From: Hymenobacter sp. 15J16-1T3B
GTDB taxonomy: Bacteria > Bacteroidota > Bacteroidia > Cytophagales > Hymenobacteraceae
Direction of reading: 5' to 3'
NCBI RefSeq assembly: GCF_020711235.1
Contig: NZ_JAJFAV010000007.1
Location: 124,001-188,000, forward strand
Length of the DNA stretch: 64,000 nt
Shown: piece after piece, positions 1-8,333 of the stretch
Layout of the letters: the number at the start of each line of letters is the position of its first letter
Position numbering within the stretch: position 1 is the first letter of the stretch
Program-made: the position numbers and the translations under genes
Notes under the pieces: generated by a model
Told to the model about the DNA's origin: nothing
Database searches by the model: none
Seen by the model: the letters and a program-made list of their open reading frames with translations, nothing else

Positions 1-2265
1 TTCGTAAGTGGTTTTGGTGCCGGCTTTGGCCGTGCCCGGCTCCGTGTACCGCACCGCCGTGATGCGCACGTTGATCAGGTTCAGCTCGTTCCAGTCCACA
101 ATGGTCGGGTCGGCCCCGATCATCACAAAGGTCTGGGTGGCCGTTAGCACGAAGAAGGTGGCGTTCTGCGGGTTGAAGTTGAAGGGCCCGATGTTGATCT
201 GCTTCATCTTCTTGGTCAGCACCGAGGCCGTAATCTGCAGCGGGGCCAGCTTGGAGTTGGCAAACAGGTTCACGTCCTGCTCGCTCGGGTCCGGGTCGTC
301 CTCCACGGCCAGGCCGCGGGCGGCCACGCCGTTGGTCTTGGCCTGGGGCTGGTCGACGGGCGCGGCGTAGCGGGCGGTTTGCACTTCCCACTGCGGCGCG
401 CCCAGCTCGCCGGCCGCAAAGTCGGTGGCGCTGGCCAGCGGGGCCGTGGCGAGCAGGTTGTCGAAGTCATCGGCCACGCCGCGGGCGGCCCCACCGCCGG
501 TTTTGGGCGCCGGGAAGACGAGCTGAATCGGGCTCTTGGCCGTGGGCCGGGGCAGCTTTTCGCTGGCCGGGATGTTCGGGAAGTACGGATCCTCGGTGTA
601 GTAGATGTTCACGCGGGCCTTGTACACGCCCGTCATGTCCACCACCACCGACACCGACTGCGCGAGGTCGGGCTCGGCCAGGCGCACCCACTGCCCGTTC
701 TGCGACTTGGCGTCGGAGGTGTAGGGGTTGGCCTTGGCCTCGGGCTTGAAGATGTAGGTGATGGTGTAGGTGTAGTCCGTCTCGATGGGCGCCGCCGTCA
801 GGCTCGACACCACGTGCGAGGTGTTTTCCGCGTCGAGGGTGAAGGGCAGCAGCACCGGCGGGGCCTGCGGAATGTCGAACACGAAGTTGACGATGAGCTT
901 GTCGACCAGCGAAGCCGATTCGCTGTTGCCGAAGAAGATGCTCGCGTCGAAGGTCACGTTCAGAATGCCGATGTCGGCCAGCGTGATGGTGTAGTTCGTC
1001 GCGTCGATGTCCTCGGCGGTGCCCGTCACCGTGGGCTGGGCGGAGTCCTCGTACACCGCGCTGTACTCCAGCGTGTACACGCCACCGGCCAGCTCGTCCC
1101 AGTCGGCCTCCCAGGTGTAGGGCGTGTTGTCGGTGAAGGTGTGGGTGCGGTCGGCCTTGTCGTTGAGCGTGGGGTACTTGATGGTGACTTCCAGGCGCTT
1201 GAGCTTCTGCTTGTCGCTCATGTACACGCTGTCCTTGTCGGGCTCGATGCTCGGGTTGAGCGACTGTTCGCTGCCCACGAAGTTGCACTTGGGCGTCACC
1301 TGCGTCACAAATTTGCGCTTGTCCACCACGGGTTCCAAGGATTCAATCTGCGCCACGGTCAGGCCCAGATCGGCAAAGCTGGGCAGCACCGTCTGGGGCA
1401 TGAGCCGCCACAGAATGGTTTGATTCTCTTCGTACGTTTCCTTGAACGAAGATATCTGCGAGGCGCTGAACGACTGCGTGCCCCCGGCGCTGTTTTGCAG
1501 GGCCAGGGCCGCCTTCACGGCATCGGCCACCCGCGCTTCCACCACCGACTGCCCCCAGGCGCGCAGGCTCTGCATCAGCGCCTCGGGCACGTTGGGGTTG
1601 ATTTTGTCGACCACAATCTTGGCCGCGTTCGAGGCCGTGAGCTGCTTGCTGATGTCGTAGGTGTAGGTCGACGACGAGGCCCAGTGCGTGTGCTCGTGCG
1701 AGGTCACCTGGTACTGCAGGGCAATGCTGGAGTCGAACGACACGGCCACTTTCACGGCGGGCATCAGCGAGGGCACCTGAATGGCGTACTGCACCTCGAA
1801 GGGGCTGCCGCCCTGCTTGCCGAGCACCTGCTTGAAGGTCTTCATCTGGTCCGCGTCGAGCGGCAGCTGGAAGATGGCGCCGTTGCTGCCGAAGTCGGTG
1901 CCGGCGGCCTGCATGCCGGTGGTGCCGCCCTGCCCGTCCGGGTAGGTTAGGTTCACGATGGTGCCCGGCTGGAAGGGCAGGGTCAGGAAGCGCGGCTTCA
2001 CGCCGTAGCGCCCCTCGATGTCCTGGCGCACGGCCTGCACGGCCGCGTCGGGCACGCTCAGCTGCAGCTGCAGGGTGCAGTAGCCGGCGCCGTTGAGGCT
2101 GCCCTCGGTTTTGTATTCGACGAGCTGAATGCTGGGCAGCGCCCCGTTCATCACCCACACCGGCTGGGGCGTGATGTAGAAGATGGTTTGGTCGGCCGTG
2201 TCGCCGTGGTATTCCCAAGTGGCGGAGCCGAGCGGTACGGTACCCCGTTTGAGGAGGTCGAGCAT
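1..2265 (-). CDS. Large unrecognised protein, C-terminus beyond window
   Basis: An uninterrupted frame of 755 codons runs from an ATG at 2265 to the window edge, so the C-terminus is missing. Codons are strongly G/C-ending, as in the neighbouring genes. There is no signal peptide, lipobox or membrane span. The first ~180 residues look like a beta-rich domain (FYITPQP near 29-35, PRFLTLPFQPG at 91-101), a His-rich HEHTHW lies at 190-195, a helical stretch follows (about 205-290), and the remainder is Thr/Val-rich beta-type sequence with a possible linker near residues 600-660. I do not recognise the family and assign no function. No Shine-Dalgarno precedes the start; an upstream in-frame start cannot be excluded. 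It is the last gene on the minus strand here, so any operon partners lie left of the window. Confidence 0.85.
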   Translation of the reverse strand, partial: MLDLLKRGTVPLGSATWEYHGDTADQTIFYITPQPVWVMNGALPSIQLVEYKTEGSLNGAGYCTLQLQLSVPDAAVQAVRQDIEGRYGVKPRFLTLPFQPGTIVNLTYPDGQGGTTGMQAAGTDFGSNGAIFQLPLDADQMKTFKQVLGKQGGSPFEVQYAIQVPSLMPAVKVAVSFDSSIALQYQVTSHEHTHWASSSTYTYDISKQLTASNAAKIVVDKINPNVPEALMQSLRAWGQSVVEARVADAVKAALALQNSAGGTQSFSASQISSFKETYEENQTILWRLMPQTVLPSFADLGLTVAQIESLEPVVDKRKFVTQVTPKCNFVGSEQSLNPSIEPDKDSVYMSDKQKLKRLEVTIKYPTLNDKADRTHTFTDNTPYTWEADWDELAGGVYTLEYSAVYEDSAQPTVTGTAEDIDATNYTITLADIGILNVTFDASIFFGNSESASLVDKLIVNFVFDIPQAPPVLLPFTLDAENTSHVVSSLTAAPIETDYTYTITYIFKPEAKANPYTSDAKSQNGQWVRLAEPDLAQSVSVVVDMTGVYKARVNIYYTEDPYFPNIPASEKLPRPTAKSPIQLVFPAPKTGGGAARGVADDFDNLLATAPLASATDFAAGELGAPQWEVQTARYAAPVDQPQAKTNGVAARGLAVEDDPDPSEQDVNLFANSKLAPLQITASVLTKKMKQINIGPFNFNPQNATFFVLTATQTFVMIGADPTIVDWNELNLINVRITAVRYTEPGTAKAGTKTTYE

Positions 2266-2725
2266 GATGCGGAAGGGGTTAAGGAGGTGACGAAATGGGC
2301 AGCCGGACGCCGTAGCAACCGGCCGGCGGCGGGCGGCGCGGGAGCCGACCAGCAGGCGCCGGCCGACCCGCAGCGGGCCAAACCGATAGGGCGAAATAAG
2401 GCCCCTGCTGCCCCGTCCATCAGCGTAAATTCACCGGATTTGCGACCCGCGTAGTTTTACCCAGGCACCCGTACTTCTACGTCACCCGTTTGTCCCAAAA
2501 TGGCCCATGCCGCCTCTGTCGGGCCCATTCTCCCCGCCATCAAGTCCAAAAACAAGCCGGCCGCAGCCGAGCAAATTGCTCGCCTGCGGCCGGCTTGTTG
2601 ACGTTCGTACGGGCGCTACCCGCGCCGCAGCGCGAACTTTCAGTTCGCGTACCCAGCACGGTTAGCGTTGCCTCGGCCAGGTGTTCTGCCACCACCGCCC
2701 ATGATGCGCGAAGCGTTGCTTCGCG
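2266..2725. other. Intergenic stretch with three hairpins
   Basis: This 460-base gap has no convincing gene. It holds a long near-perfect palindrome (2551-2599), a short palindrome of arms CGCGAACT/AGTTCGCG (2631-2649) and a third, GCGCGAAGC-GTT-GCTTCGCGC (2706-2726), which overlaps the stop codon of the small gene to its right. The last two resemble short dispersed palindromes built on GCGCGAA seen again near 15175-15197. Confidence 0.6.
2551..2599 (-). terminator. Intrinsic terminator of the small gene at 2726-2962
   Basis: A 49-base palindrome with only a central and two C/C mismatches. On the minus strand it is followed by a T-rich run (plus-strand AAAAA just left of 2551). It lies downstream of the small minus-strand gene. 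Confidence 0.7.
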
Positions 2726-2962
2726 CTACAGCAGCGGCCCGAGCAGGGCGGCCACGCCCTCCAGCGCCCCCACGTAGTGCACCACCGGGTCGAAGAGGCT
2801 GCCGGAGGAGACTTCCACCTCGCCCCCACCGGCGGGAATGAAAAGGCGCAGGCTGCCGCGGGCGCTCATGCGCACCAGCAATTCGCCGTGCAGGTACCGG
2901 GTGCCGCTGGGAATCCAGTCGGCGGGAAAAAAGCCAGCCAGGGCCAGTTCTTCTCTACTCAT
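2726..2962 (-). CDS. Small hypothetical protein, 78 residues
   Basis: A 78-residue frame starting with ATG at 2962 and ending at 2726. Codon choice is G/C-ending. The sequence has no signal peptide and no clear membrane segment; it alternates short hydrophobic stretches (LVRMSARGSLRLFIPAG) suggesting a small beta-sheet protein. The hairpin terminator of the efflux locus lies immediately upstream, so it would need its own promoter or depend on read-through. It is followed by a strong palindromic terminator. Function unknown. Confidence 0.55.
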   Translation of the reverse strand: MSREELALAGFFPADWIPSGTRYLHGELLVRMSARGSLRLFIPAGGGEVEVSSGSLFDPVVHYVGALEGVAALLGPLL

Positions 2963-2965
2963 GCG

Positions 2966-3002
2966 AAAAAAGCGAAGGGAAGCCCGGACGGGCTTCCCTT
3001 CG
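2966..3002 (-). terminator. Terminator of the efflux operon
   Basis: A perfect 13-bp stem (2973-2985 with 2990-3002), loop GGAC, followed on the minus strand by a six-T run. It lies 15 bases past the stop codon of the outer-membrane channel gene. Confidence 0.9.
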
Positions 3003-3017
3003 GAAAAGGTAATCAGA

Positions 3018-4484
3018 TCAGAGGTTTACCGGGGCCGCTTCCCAGCCCCCGCCGAGGGCGCGGTACAGGTCGATGAGCAGGCTGAACTGCTCGCGGCGCA
3101 GTTGGGCGGCTTCCAGCTCGGCGTCGAGCACGTTGCGCTGGGCCGTGATGACCTCGAGGTAGTCGGCGCGGTTGGCGCGGTACAGGTCGCCGGCGGCTTC
3201 CACGGCCTGGGTTAGCGCGGCGGCTTCCTGCTGCTTCAGGGCGTAGGCGCGGCGGTAGTGCGCGAGGCCGCGCAGGTTGGTGTGCACCTCGCGGAAGCCG
3301 GTTTGCAGGGCCTTCTGGTAGGCAAAGAAGGCTTCCTGGTCGGCGGCGGTGGCGCGCTGGTAGTCGGCCTTGATGAGGCTGCGGTTGAGCACCGGGGCCG
3401 TCAGCCCGCCGAGCACGCCCAGGGCAATGGACTCGGGCCGGAAAAGCAGGGCGCCGCTGTAGGCGTTCAGGCCCAGGTAAGGCGTGATGGTGAGCGAGGG
3501 CAGAAACGCGGCCCGGGCGGCCGACACGTCGGCGTGGGCGGCGGCCAGCTCCAGCTCGGCCTGGCGCACGTCGGGGCGGCGCAGCAGGGCGCGGGCAGGC
3601 AGGCCGGCGGCCACGGTATCGGGCAGCGCCTGCTCACGGATGGGCGCCCCGCGGGCAATGCTGCGGGGGTAGCGGCCGAGCAGCTGGTTGAGCTGGTTTT
3701 CGCGCTCCACCACCCGCTGCAGGGCCTGCTGCTCCAGGCCGCGGGTGCGCAGCCACTGGGCCGTAAACTGCTGCACGGCCAGTTCGGTGGCGCGGCCGGC
3801 CCGCTTCTGCACCCGCACGATTTCCAGAGCCCGGGCTTGGTAGTCGGTGTTGCGGCGCAGCACGTCCAGCTCGTTGTCGAGGGCCAGCAGCTCGTAGTAG
3901 AGCGTGGCCACCTGGGCCACCACGGCCGTCGTGACGAGGTAGCGGCCCTGCTCCGAGGCCAGCACGCGGGTGATGGCGGCGCGGCGGCGGTGGCGCAGCT
4001 TGCCCCAGAGGTCGACTTCCCAGGAGCTGCGCAGCCCCAGGAAGAAGTCGGGCGTGTAGGGCGTGGGGATGCGCTGCCGCCGCTCGATGTTGGGCGAGAG
4101 GTTGGTGTCGAAGTTGCCGACGCCGTTCAGGGTGTAGTCGCCCCACTTGTCCACCCCGGCCGAGGCCACGCCGTTGACCGTGGGCAGCAGAGCGCCGCGG
4201 GCGGCGGTGAGGGCGGCGCGGGCCTGCTCCACCCGGCGCACGGCAATCTGCACGTCGAGGTTGTTGTGCAGGGCCGTGTCGATGAGGCCGACCAGCTGCC
4301 GGTCGTTGAAAAACTCGCGCCAGGGCTTGTCGGCAATGCTGGCCGAATCGGTGGGCGCGAGCGGGCCGAAGGCCGGTGGCAGGGCGGCGCTGACGCGCGG
4401 CGGCACCGGCTCGGTGACTTTGCAGCCGCCGAGCAAGCCAAGCGTGAGCAGCGCGGGCAGGATATAGCGAGGAAGGAAACGCAT
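3018..4484 (-). CDS. Outer-membrane efflux channel (TolC/OprM-like, NodT family) lipoprotein
   Basis: 488 residues starting at ATG 4484; the frame stays open upstream, but this start gives an ideal lipoprotein signal (MRFLPRYILPALL...LGGC). The family forms trimeric channels that span the outer membrane and reach into the periplasm, completing tripartite RND exporters. Two outer-membrane-efflux repeats are visible, with long helical stretches (EQARAALTAARGALLP near residue 90, ELAAAHADVSAARAAFLPSL in the second half) and the family features ARALLRRPDVRQAE and SWEVDLWGKLRHR. It is the last gene of the efflux locus, 292 bp after the pump gene, a gap filled by a large palindrome. Substrate cannot be told from sequence; drugs, solvents or metals are all possible. 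Confidence 0.93.
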   Translation of the reverse strand: MRFLPRYILPALLTLGLLGGCKVTEPVPPRVSAALPPAFGPLAPTDSASIADKPWREFFNDRQLVGLIDTALHNNLDVQIAVRRVEQARAALTAARGALLPTVNGVASAGVDKWGDYTLNGVGNFDTNLSPNIERRQRIPTPYTPDFFLGLRSSWEVDLWGKLRHRRRAAITRVLASEQGRYLVTTAVVAQVATLYYELLALDNELDVLRRNTDYQARALEIVRVQKRAGRATELAVQQFTAQWLRTRGLEQQALQRVVERENQLNQLLGRYPRSIARGAPIREQALPDTVAAGLPARALLRRPDVRQAELELAAAHADVSAARAAFLPSLTITPYLGLNAYSGALLFRPESIALGVLGGLTAPVLNRSLIKADYQRATAADQEAFFAYQKALQTGFREVHTNLRGLAHYRRAYALKQQEAAALTQAVEAAGDLYRANRADYLEVITAQRNVLDAELEAAQLRREQFSLLIDLYRALGGGWEAAPVNL

Positions 4485-4612
4485 GGAAAAAGACGGTAGC
4501 ACCGGCGTGCGCCCCCAGCGCAACGAAGCGGTGACGCGGGACGGTACCGGACTGATGGATAAGGATATCAGGCGGGCGGCGCGGCTTACGCGCCGCCGCG
4601 TCCCAACCCCAG

Positions 4613-4756
4613 CGGCTTGTCCGGCCGAACCAGAGGACGGCGCCAGCCAAACATCCCCGCCGCTGCGCGTGCTGGCGGTTCCCCAACCGTAACCCTCAGG
4701 CATAGGCAGCAAGAATGCTTGGCTGGCGTCGTCCTTCGGTCTGGCCGGACGAGCCG
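4613..4756. repeat. Large imperfect palindrome between pump and channel genes
   Basis: Two 38-base arms (4613-4650 and 4719-4756) are reverse complements with about six mismatches and enclose about 68 bases. Each arm contains the core GAGGACG/GAAGGACG and ends CCAGCCAA. Transcribed as part of the efflux operon it would form a long hairpin between the pump and channel coding regions. Confidence 0.8.
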
Positions 4757-4776
4757 AATTAGGTGCGGGAGTCGGT

Positions 4777-7700
4777 TTAAGCATGTTTGGGTTCGAGGCG
4801 GCGCACCACGGCGGCCGTTTCCATTTCGTCCGCTTCGTCGTCCTCGGTGGCGGGCTTGCTCAGCGAGGCGAAAAGCACGTACAGCCCGGGGATGATGACT
4901 ACCCCGAACAGCGTGCCGATGAGCATGCCGCCCGCCGCCGCCGTGCCGATGCTGCGGTTGCCCAGCGCGCCGGCGCCGGAGGCAATGCAGAGCGGAATCA
5001 GGCCGGCAATGAAGGCGAAGGACGTCATCAGGATGGGCCGCAGGCGCGACACCGCCCCTTCCACGGCCGCGTCGAGCACCGAGGCGCCCTGCTGCCGGCG
5101 CTGGTTGGCCACTTCGATGATGAGGATGGCGTTTTTACCCAAGAGGCCGATGAGCATGACCAGCGCCACCTGGGCGTAGATGTTGTTTTCCAGTCCCAGC
5201 AGCTTCAGCGAGAAAAAGGCCCCGAACACGCCCACCGGCAGGCTCAGCAGCACCGGCAGCGGCAGCAGGAAGCTTTCGTACTGGGCGGCCAGCAGCAGGT
5301 ACACGAACACGATGACCATCAGGAACACGTACACCGCCTGGTTGCCCGACAGAATCTGCTCCCGCGTCATGCCCGACCACTCGTAGCTAAAGCCGCGCGG
5401 CAGCTCCTGCTTGGCCACCCGCTCGGCGGCGGCAATGGCTTCGCCGGAGCTAAAGCCGGGGGCCGCGTCGCCGTTGAGCATGGCCGAGGTGTACATGTTG
5501 TAGCGCGTGAGCTGCTCGGGGCCGTACACGCGCTCCATGGTGAGGAAAGTCGAGTACGGCACCATTTCGCCCCGGTCGTTCTTGACGTAGAGCTTGAGCA
5601 CGTCCTCGGGGGCGGCGCGGTAGTTCGGGGCGGCCTGCACCATCACCTTGTACATCTGCCCGAAGCGGATGAAGTTGGAGGCGTAGTACGAGCCCAACAG
5701 GGTCTGCAGGGTGCTCATGGCGCGGTCCACGGTCACGCCGCGCTTGGCCGCCATTTCCTGGTCGACGTGGATCAAGTACTGCGGGAAGTTCGGGTCGAAG
5801 GTGGTGAAGGCAGCCCCGATTTCGGGCGTCTTGGCCAGGGCGGTGATGAACTTGTTGGTGGCGTTGGCGGTCTGCTGCAGGTCGCCGCGGCCGGTTTTGT
5901 CGAGAATGCGCAGCTCGAAGCCGCTGCTGTTGCCGAAGCCCGGCACGGTGGGCGGCGAGAAGAACTCGATGCGGGCGTCGCGGATGCCGGCCGTGCGCTT
6001 GCGCAGCTCGGCAATGAGGTCGTCCACCGATTCCTCGCGCTCATCCCAGCCTTTCAGGTTGATCATGCCCATGCCGTAGGAGGCGCCGGCCACTTCGTTG
6101 AGCAGGCTGTAGCCCGCCAGCGTGGTCACCGATTCCACCGGCTCCAGCTTGGCCGCCTGCCGCTGAATCTGGTCGAGCACCCGCTCGGTCCGCTCCACGG
6201 TAGCGCCGGCCGGGGCCGTCACGTTCACGTAAATCATGCCCTGGTCCTCGTTCGGAATAAAGCCCGAGGGCAGAATCAGGCTGATGCCCCAGGTGGCGAG
6301 GCTGAACACCACGAACAGCCCGATGGTCAGCCAGCGGCGCGGCGCGAGGCGGTAGAGCAGCCGCTCGTAGCCGCGGGCCAGCCGGTCGTAGAAGTGGTTG
6401 AAGCCGCCGAAGAAACGGGCCAGCAAACCGGGCTTTTTCGCCAGCGCGGCATCGGCTTCACCGGGCGCGTCGGCCGAGTCGCCTTCGATGGCGTGTACTG
6501 GCTTGAGCATCAGGGCGCACAGGGCCGGCGTCAGCGTGAGGGCGTTGATGCCCGAAATGACGATGGAAATGGCCAGCGTGAGCGAGAATTGGCGGTAGAA
6601 CACGCCCACCGGGCCGCTCATAAAGGCCACCGGCACGAACACGGCCGTCATCACGAGGGTAATGGCCACGATGGCGCCGCCGATTTCCTGCATGGCGGCC
6701 AGCGTGGCCTTGCGCGCCGACAAGTGCTCCTCGTGCATCTTCACGTGCACGGCCTCCACCACCACGATGGCGTTGTCGACCACGATGCCGATGGCCAGCA
6801 CCAGCGCGAAAAGCGTGAGCAGGTTGATCGAGAAGCCAAACATCTGCATAAAGGCCAGCGTGCCGATGAGCGCCACGGGCACGGCCAGGGCCGGAATCAG
6901 CGTGCTGCGCCAGTCCTGCAGGAACAGGTACACCACGATAAACACCAGCACAAAGGCCTCAAACAAGGTCCGCAGCACCTCGTGAATGGAGGCGTCGAGG
7001 AAGCGCGACACGTCGTAGCTGATGTTGTAAGTCATGCCCGGCGGGAAGGAGCTTTTCTGCAGCTCGGCCATGCGGGTTTTCACGTTCTCAATCACCTCGC
7101 GGGCGTTGGAGCCGGGGCGCTGCTTGAGCATGATGGCGGCCGAGGCGCGGCCGTCGGTTTTGGAGGCCATGCCGTAGCTCAGGGTGCCGAATTCGACCTC
7201 CGCCACGTCCTTGAGGCGCAGCACCGAGCCGTCCGAATTTGCCCGCACCACGATGTTCTTGTACTGCTCGGGCTCGAAGAGCTTGCCGGTGTAGCGCAGC
7301 ACGTACTGCAGCATCTGGGCGGTGCGGCCGGAGCTTTCCCCGGTCTGCCCCGGCGCGGCTTCCACGTTCTGCGCCCGGATGGCGTCCACCACTTCGTCGG
7401 CCGATACATCATAGGCCAGCAGGCGGTCGGGCTTGAGCCACACGCGCATGGAGTACTCGCGGGAGCCCATGATTTCGGCCCGGCCCACGCCCTCGATGCG
7501 CTTGAGTTCCTGCAGGATGTTGATGTCGGCGAAGTTGTAGATGAACTCCTCGTCGGCCGAGGGGTCGGTGCTCATCACGTTCAGGTACAGCAGCATGCTG
7601 TTCACTTCCTTCTCCGTGGTCACACCGGCCTTGATGACCTCCTCCGGCATTTCGTCGATGATGGTGGTGACGCGGTTCTGCACGTTCACGGCCGCCAGAT

Positions 7701-8001
7701 CGGGGTCGGTGCCCACTTCGAAGAACACCTGGATGGCCGTGATGCCGTTGTTCGAGGTTACCGTCGACATGTAGGTCATGCCCGGCACGCCGTTGATGGC
7801 GCGCTCCAGCGGGGTGGCCACGGCCTTGGCGCACACCTCGGCGTTGGCGCCGGTGTACTTGGCCGTTACCGTCACCGAGGGCGGCACAATTTCGGGAAAC
7901 TGCGTAATGGGCAGCGAGAAAAACGCCAGCCCGCCCAGCAGCACGATGATCAGCGAAATCACCAGCGACAAGACGGGCCGTTTTATGAACAGTGCGAGCA
8001 T
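4777..8001 (-). CDS. RND multidrug efflux pump, AcrB/MexB type (HAE-1)
   Basis: 1074 residues from ATG 8001, the usual length for AcrB-type inner-membrane pumps, which export hydrophobic compounds using the proton gradient. The first transmembrane helix with FIKRP and the ITQFPEIVPP motif that follows it are typical, as are the two large periplasmic loops and the two blocks of five further helices. The proton-relay region in TM4 reads GIVVDNAIVVVEA (D409, N410), so the second aspartate of the AcrB pair (D408) is asparagine; the TM10 lysine (LLGKNAIL) is present. It sits between adaptor and outer-membrane channel, the standard order. The C-terminus is short and acidic (TEDDEADEME). Confidence 0.97.
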   Translation of the reverse strand: MLALFIKRPVLSLVISLIIVLLGGLAFFSLPITQFPEIVPPSVTVTAKYTGANAEVCAKAVATPLERAINGVPGMTYMSTVTSNNGITAIQVFFEVGTDPDLAAVNVQNRVTTIIDEMPEEVIKAGVTTEKEVNSMLLYLNVMSTDPSADEEFIYNFADINILQELKRIEGVGRAEIMGSREYSMRVWLKPDRLLAYDVSADEVVDAIRAQNVEAAPGQTGESSGRTAQMLQYVLRYTGKLFEPEQYKNIVVRANSDGSVLRLKDVAEVEFGTLSYGMASKTDGRASAAIMLKQRPGSNAREVIENVKTRMAELQKSSFPPGMTYNISYDVSRFLDASIHEVLRTLFEAFVLVFIVVYLFLQDWRSTLIPALAVPVALIGTLAFMQMFGFSINLLTLFALVLAIGIVVDNAIVVVEAVHVKMHEEHLSARKATLAAMQEIGGAIVAITLVMTAVFVPVAFMSGPVGVFYRQFSLTLAISIVISGINALTLTPALCALMLKPVHAIEGDSADAPGEADAALAKKPGLLARFFGGFNHFYDRLARGYERLLYRLAPRRWLTIGLFVVFSLATWGISLILPSGFIPNEDQGMIYVNVTAPAGATVERTERVLDQIQRQAAKLEPVESVTTLAGYSLLNEVAGASYGMGMINLKGWDEREESVDDLIAELRKRTAGIRDARIEFFSPPTVPGFGNSSGFELRILDKTGRGDLQQTANATNKFITALAKTPEIGAAFTTFDPNFPQYLIHVDQEMAAKRGVTVDRAMSTLQTLLGSYYASNFIRFGQMYKVMVQAAPNYRAAPEDVLKLYVKNDRGEMVPYSTFLTMERVYGPEQLTRYNMYTSAMLNGDAAPGFSSGEAIAAAERVAKQELPRGFSYEWSGMTREQILSGNQAVYVFLMVIVFVYLLLAAQYESFLLPLPVLLSLPVGVFGAFFSLKLLGLENNIYAQVALVMLIGLLGKNAILIIEVANQRRQQGASVLDAAVEGAVSRLRPILMTSFAFIAGLIPLCIASGAGALGNRSIGTAAAGGMLIGTLFGVVIIPGLYVLFASLSKPATEDDEADEMETAAVVRRLEPKHA

Positions 8002-8065
8002 ACGGGTTTGGTTGTCGGCCGGCAGCGGTGCGTTGTCGGCGACGTGAAAGAAGTAGCCCCGCTAA

Positions 8066-8180
8066 ACCCCACCCCCCGGCCCCCTCTCCTGGGGGAGAGG
8101 GGGAGCCTGACTACTCTGAAGGTGGAACGAGGTGGTCAGGCCGCACCCCGCTCCCGAAGGAGAGGGGCCGGGGGTGAGGT
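8066..8180. repeat. Two-tiered inverted repeat, C/G-rich
   Basis: Outer arms ACCCCACCCCCCGGCCCC... (8066-8089) and its near complement ending GGGGGTGAGGT (8159-8180); inner arms GCCTGACTAC and GTGGTCAGGC also pair. The combination forms one long cruciform-capable element. Confidence 0.75.
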
Positions 8181-8194
8181 CCTGCGCCTGCCGG

Positions 8195-8278
8195 CGGCGC
8201 GGCGGATGCGGGCCCTGAGCCGATTTCCGTCCTTTCTCCCAAAAGAGAAGTTCGGCTCAGAAGCATCCGGCGCCGCGC
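8195..8278. repeat. Inverted repeat next to the adaptor gene
   Basis: Left arm GCGCGGCGGATGC...CTGAGCCGATTTC and right arm GAGAAGTTCGGCTCAG...GCATCCGGCGCCGCGC pair with small internal loops over about 84 bases. Confidence 0.7.
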
Positions 8279-8333
8279 GGCAGACGGACGCGCCGCCCGT
8301 TGAGAGTAAGACGGGCGCGTCGGGGAAAAGCCG

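Larger units (their letters stand above)
8002..8333. other. Gap between adaptor and pump genes filled with palindromes
   Basis: The 332 bases contain no gene. Moving left to right: a 115-base two-armed palindrome (8066-8180), a second palindrome (8195-8278), and a hairpin with arms GACGCG-CCG-CCCGT and ACGGGCGCGTC (8287-8321) just past the adaptor stop codon. The last could attenuate transcription between adaptor and pump, but it lacks a T-run. Confidence 0.7.

Noticed and set aside
379-1950. 523-codon plus-strand open frame over the left-edge gene
   Set aside because: Translates to Gly/Arg/His/Val-rich repetitive sequence; the minus-strand frame has normal composition and runs to the window edge.
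4485-4784. N-terminal extension of the outer-membrane channel to 4784
   Set aside because: It would add 100 residues ahead of the lipoprotein signal and run through the palindrome into the pump gene.
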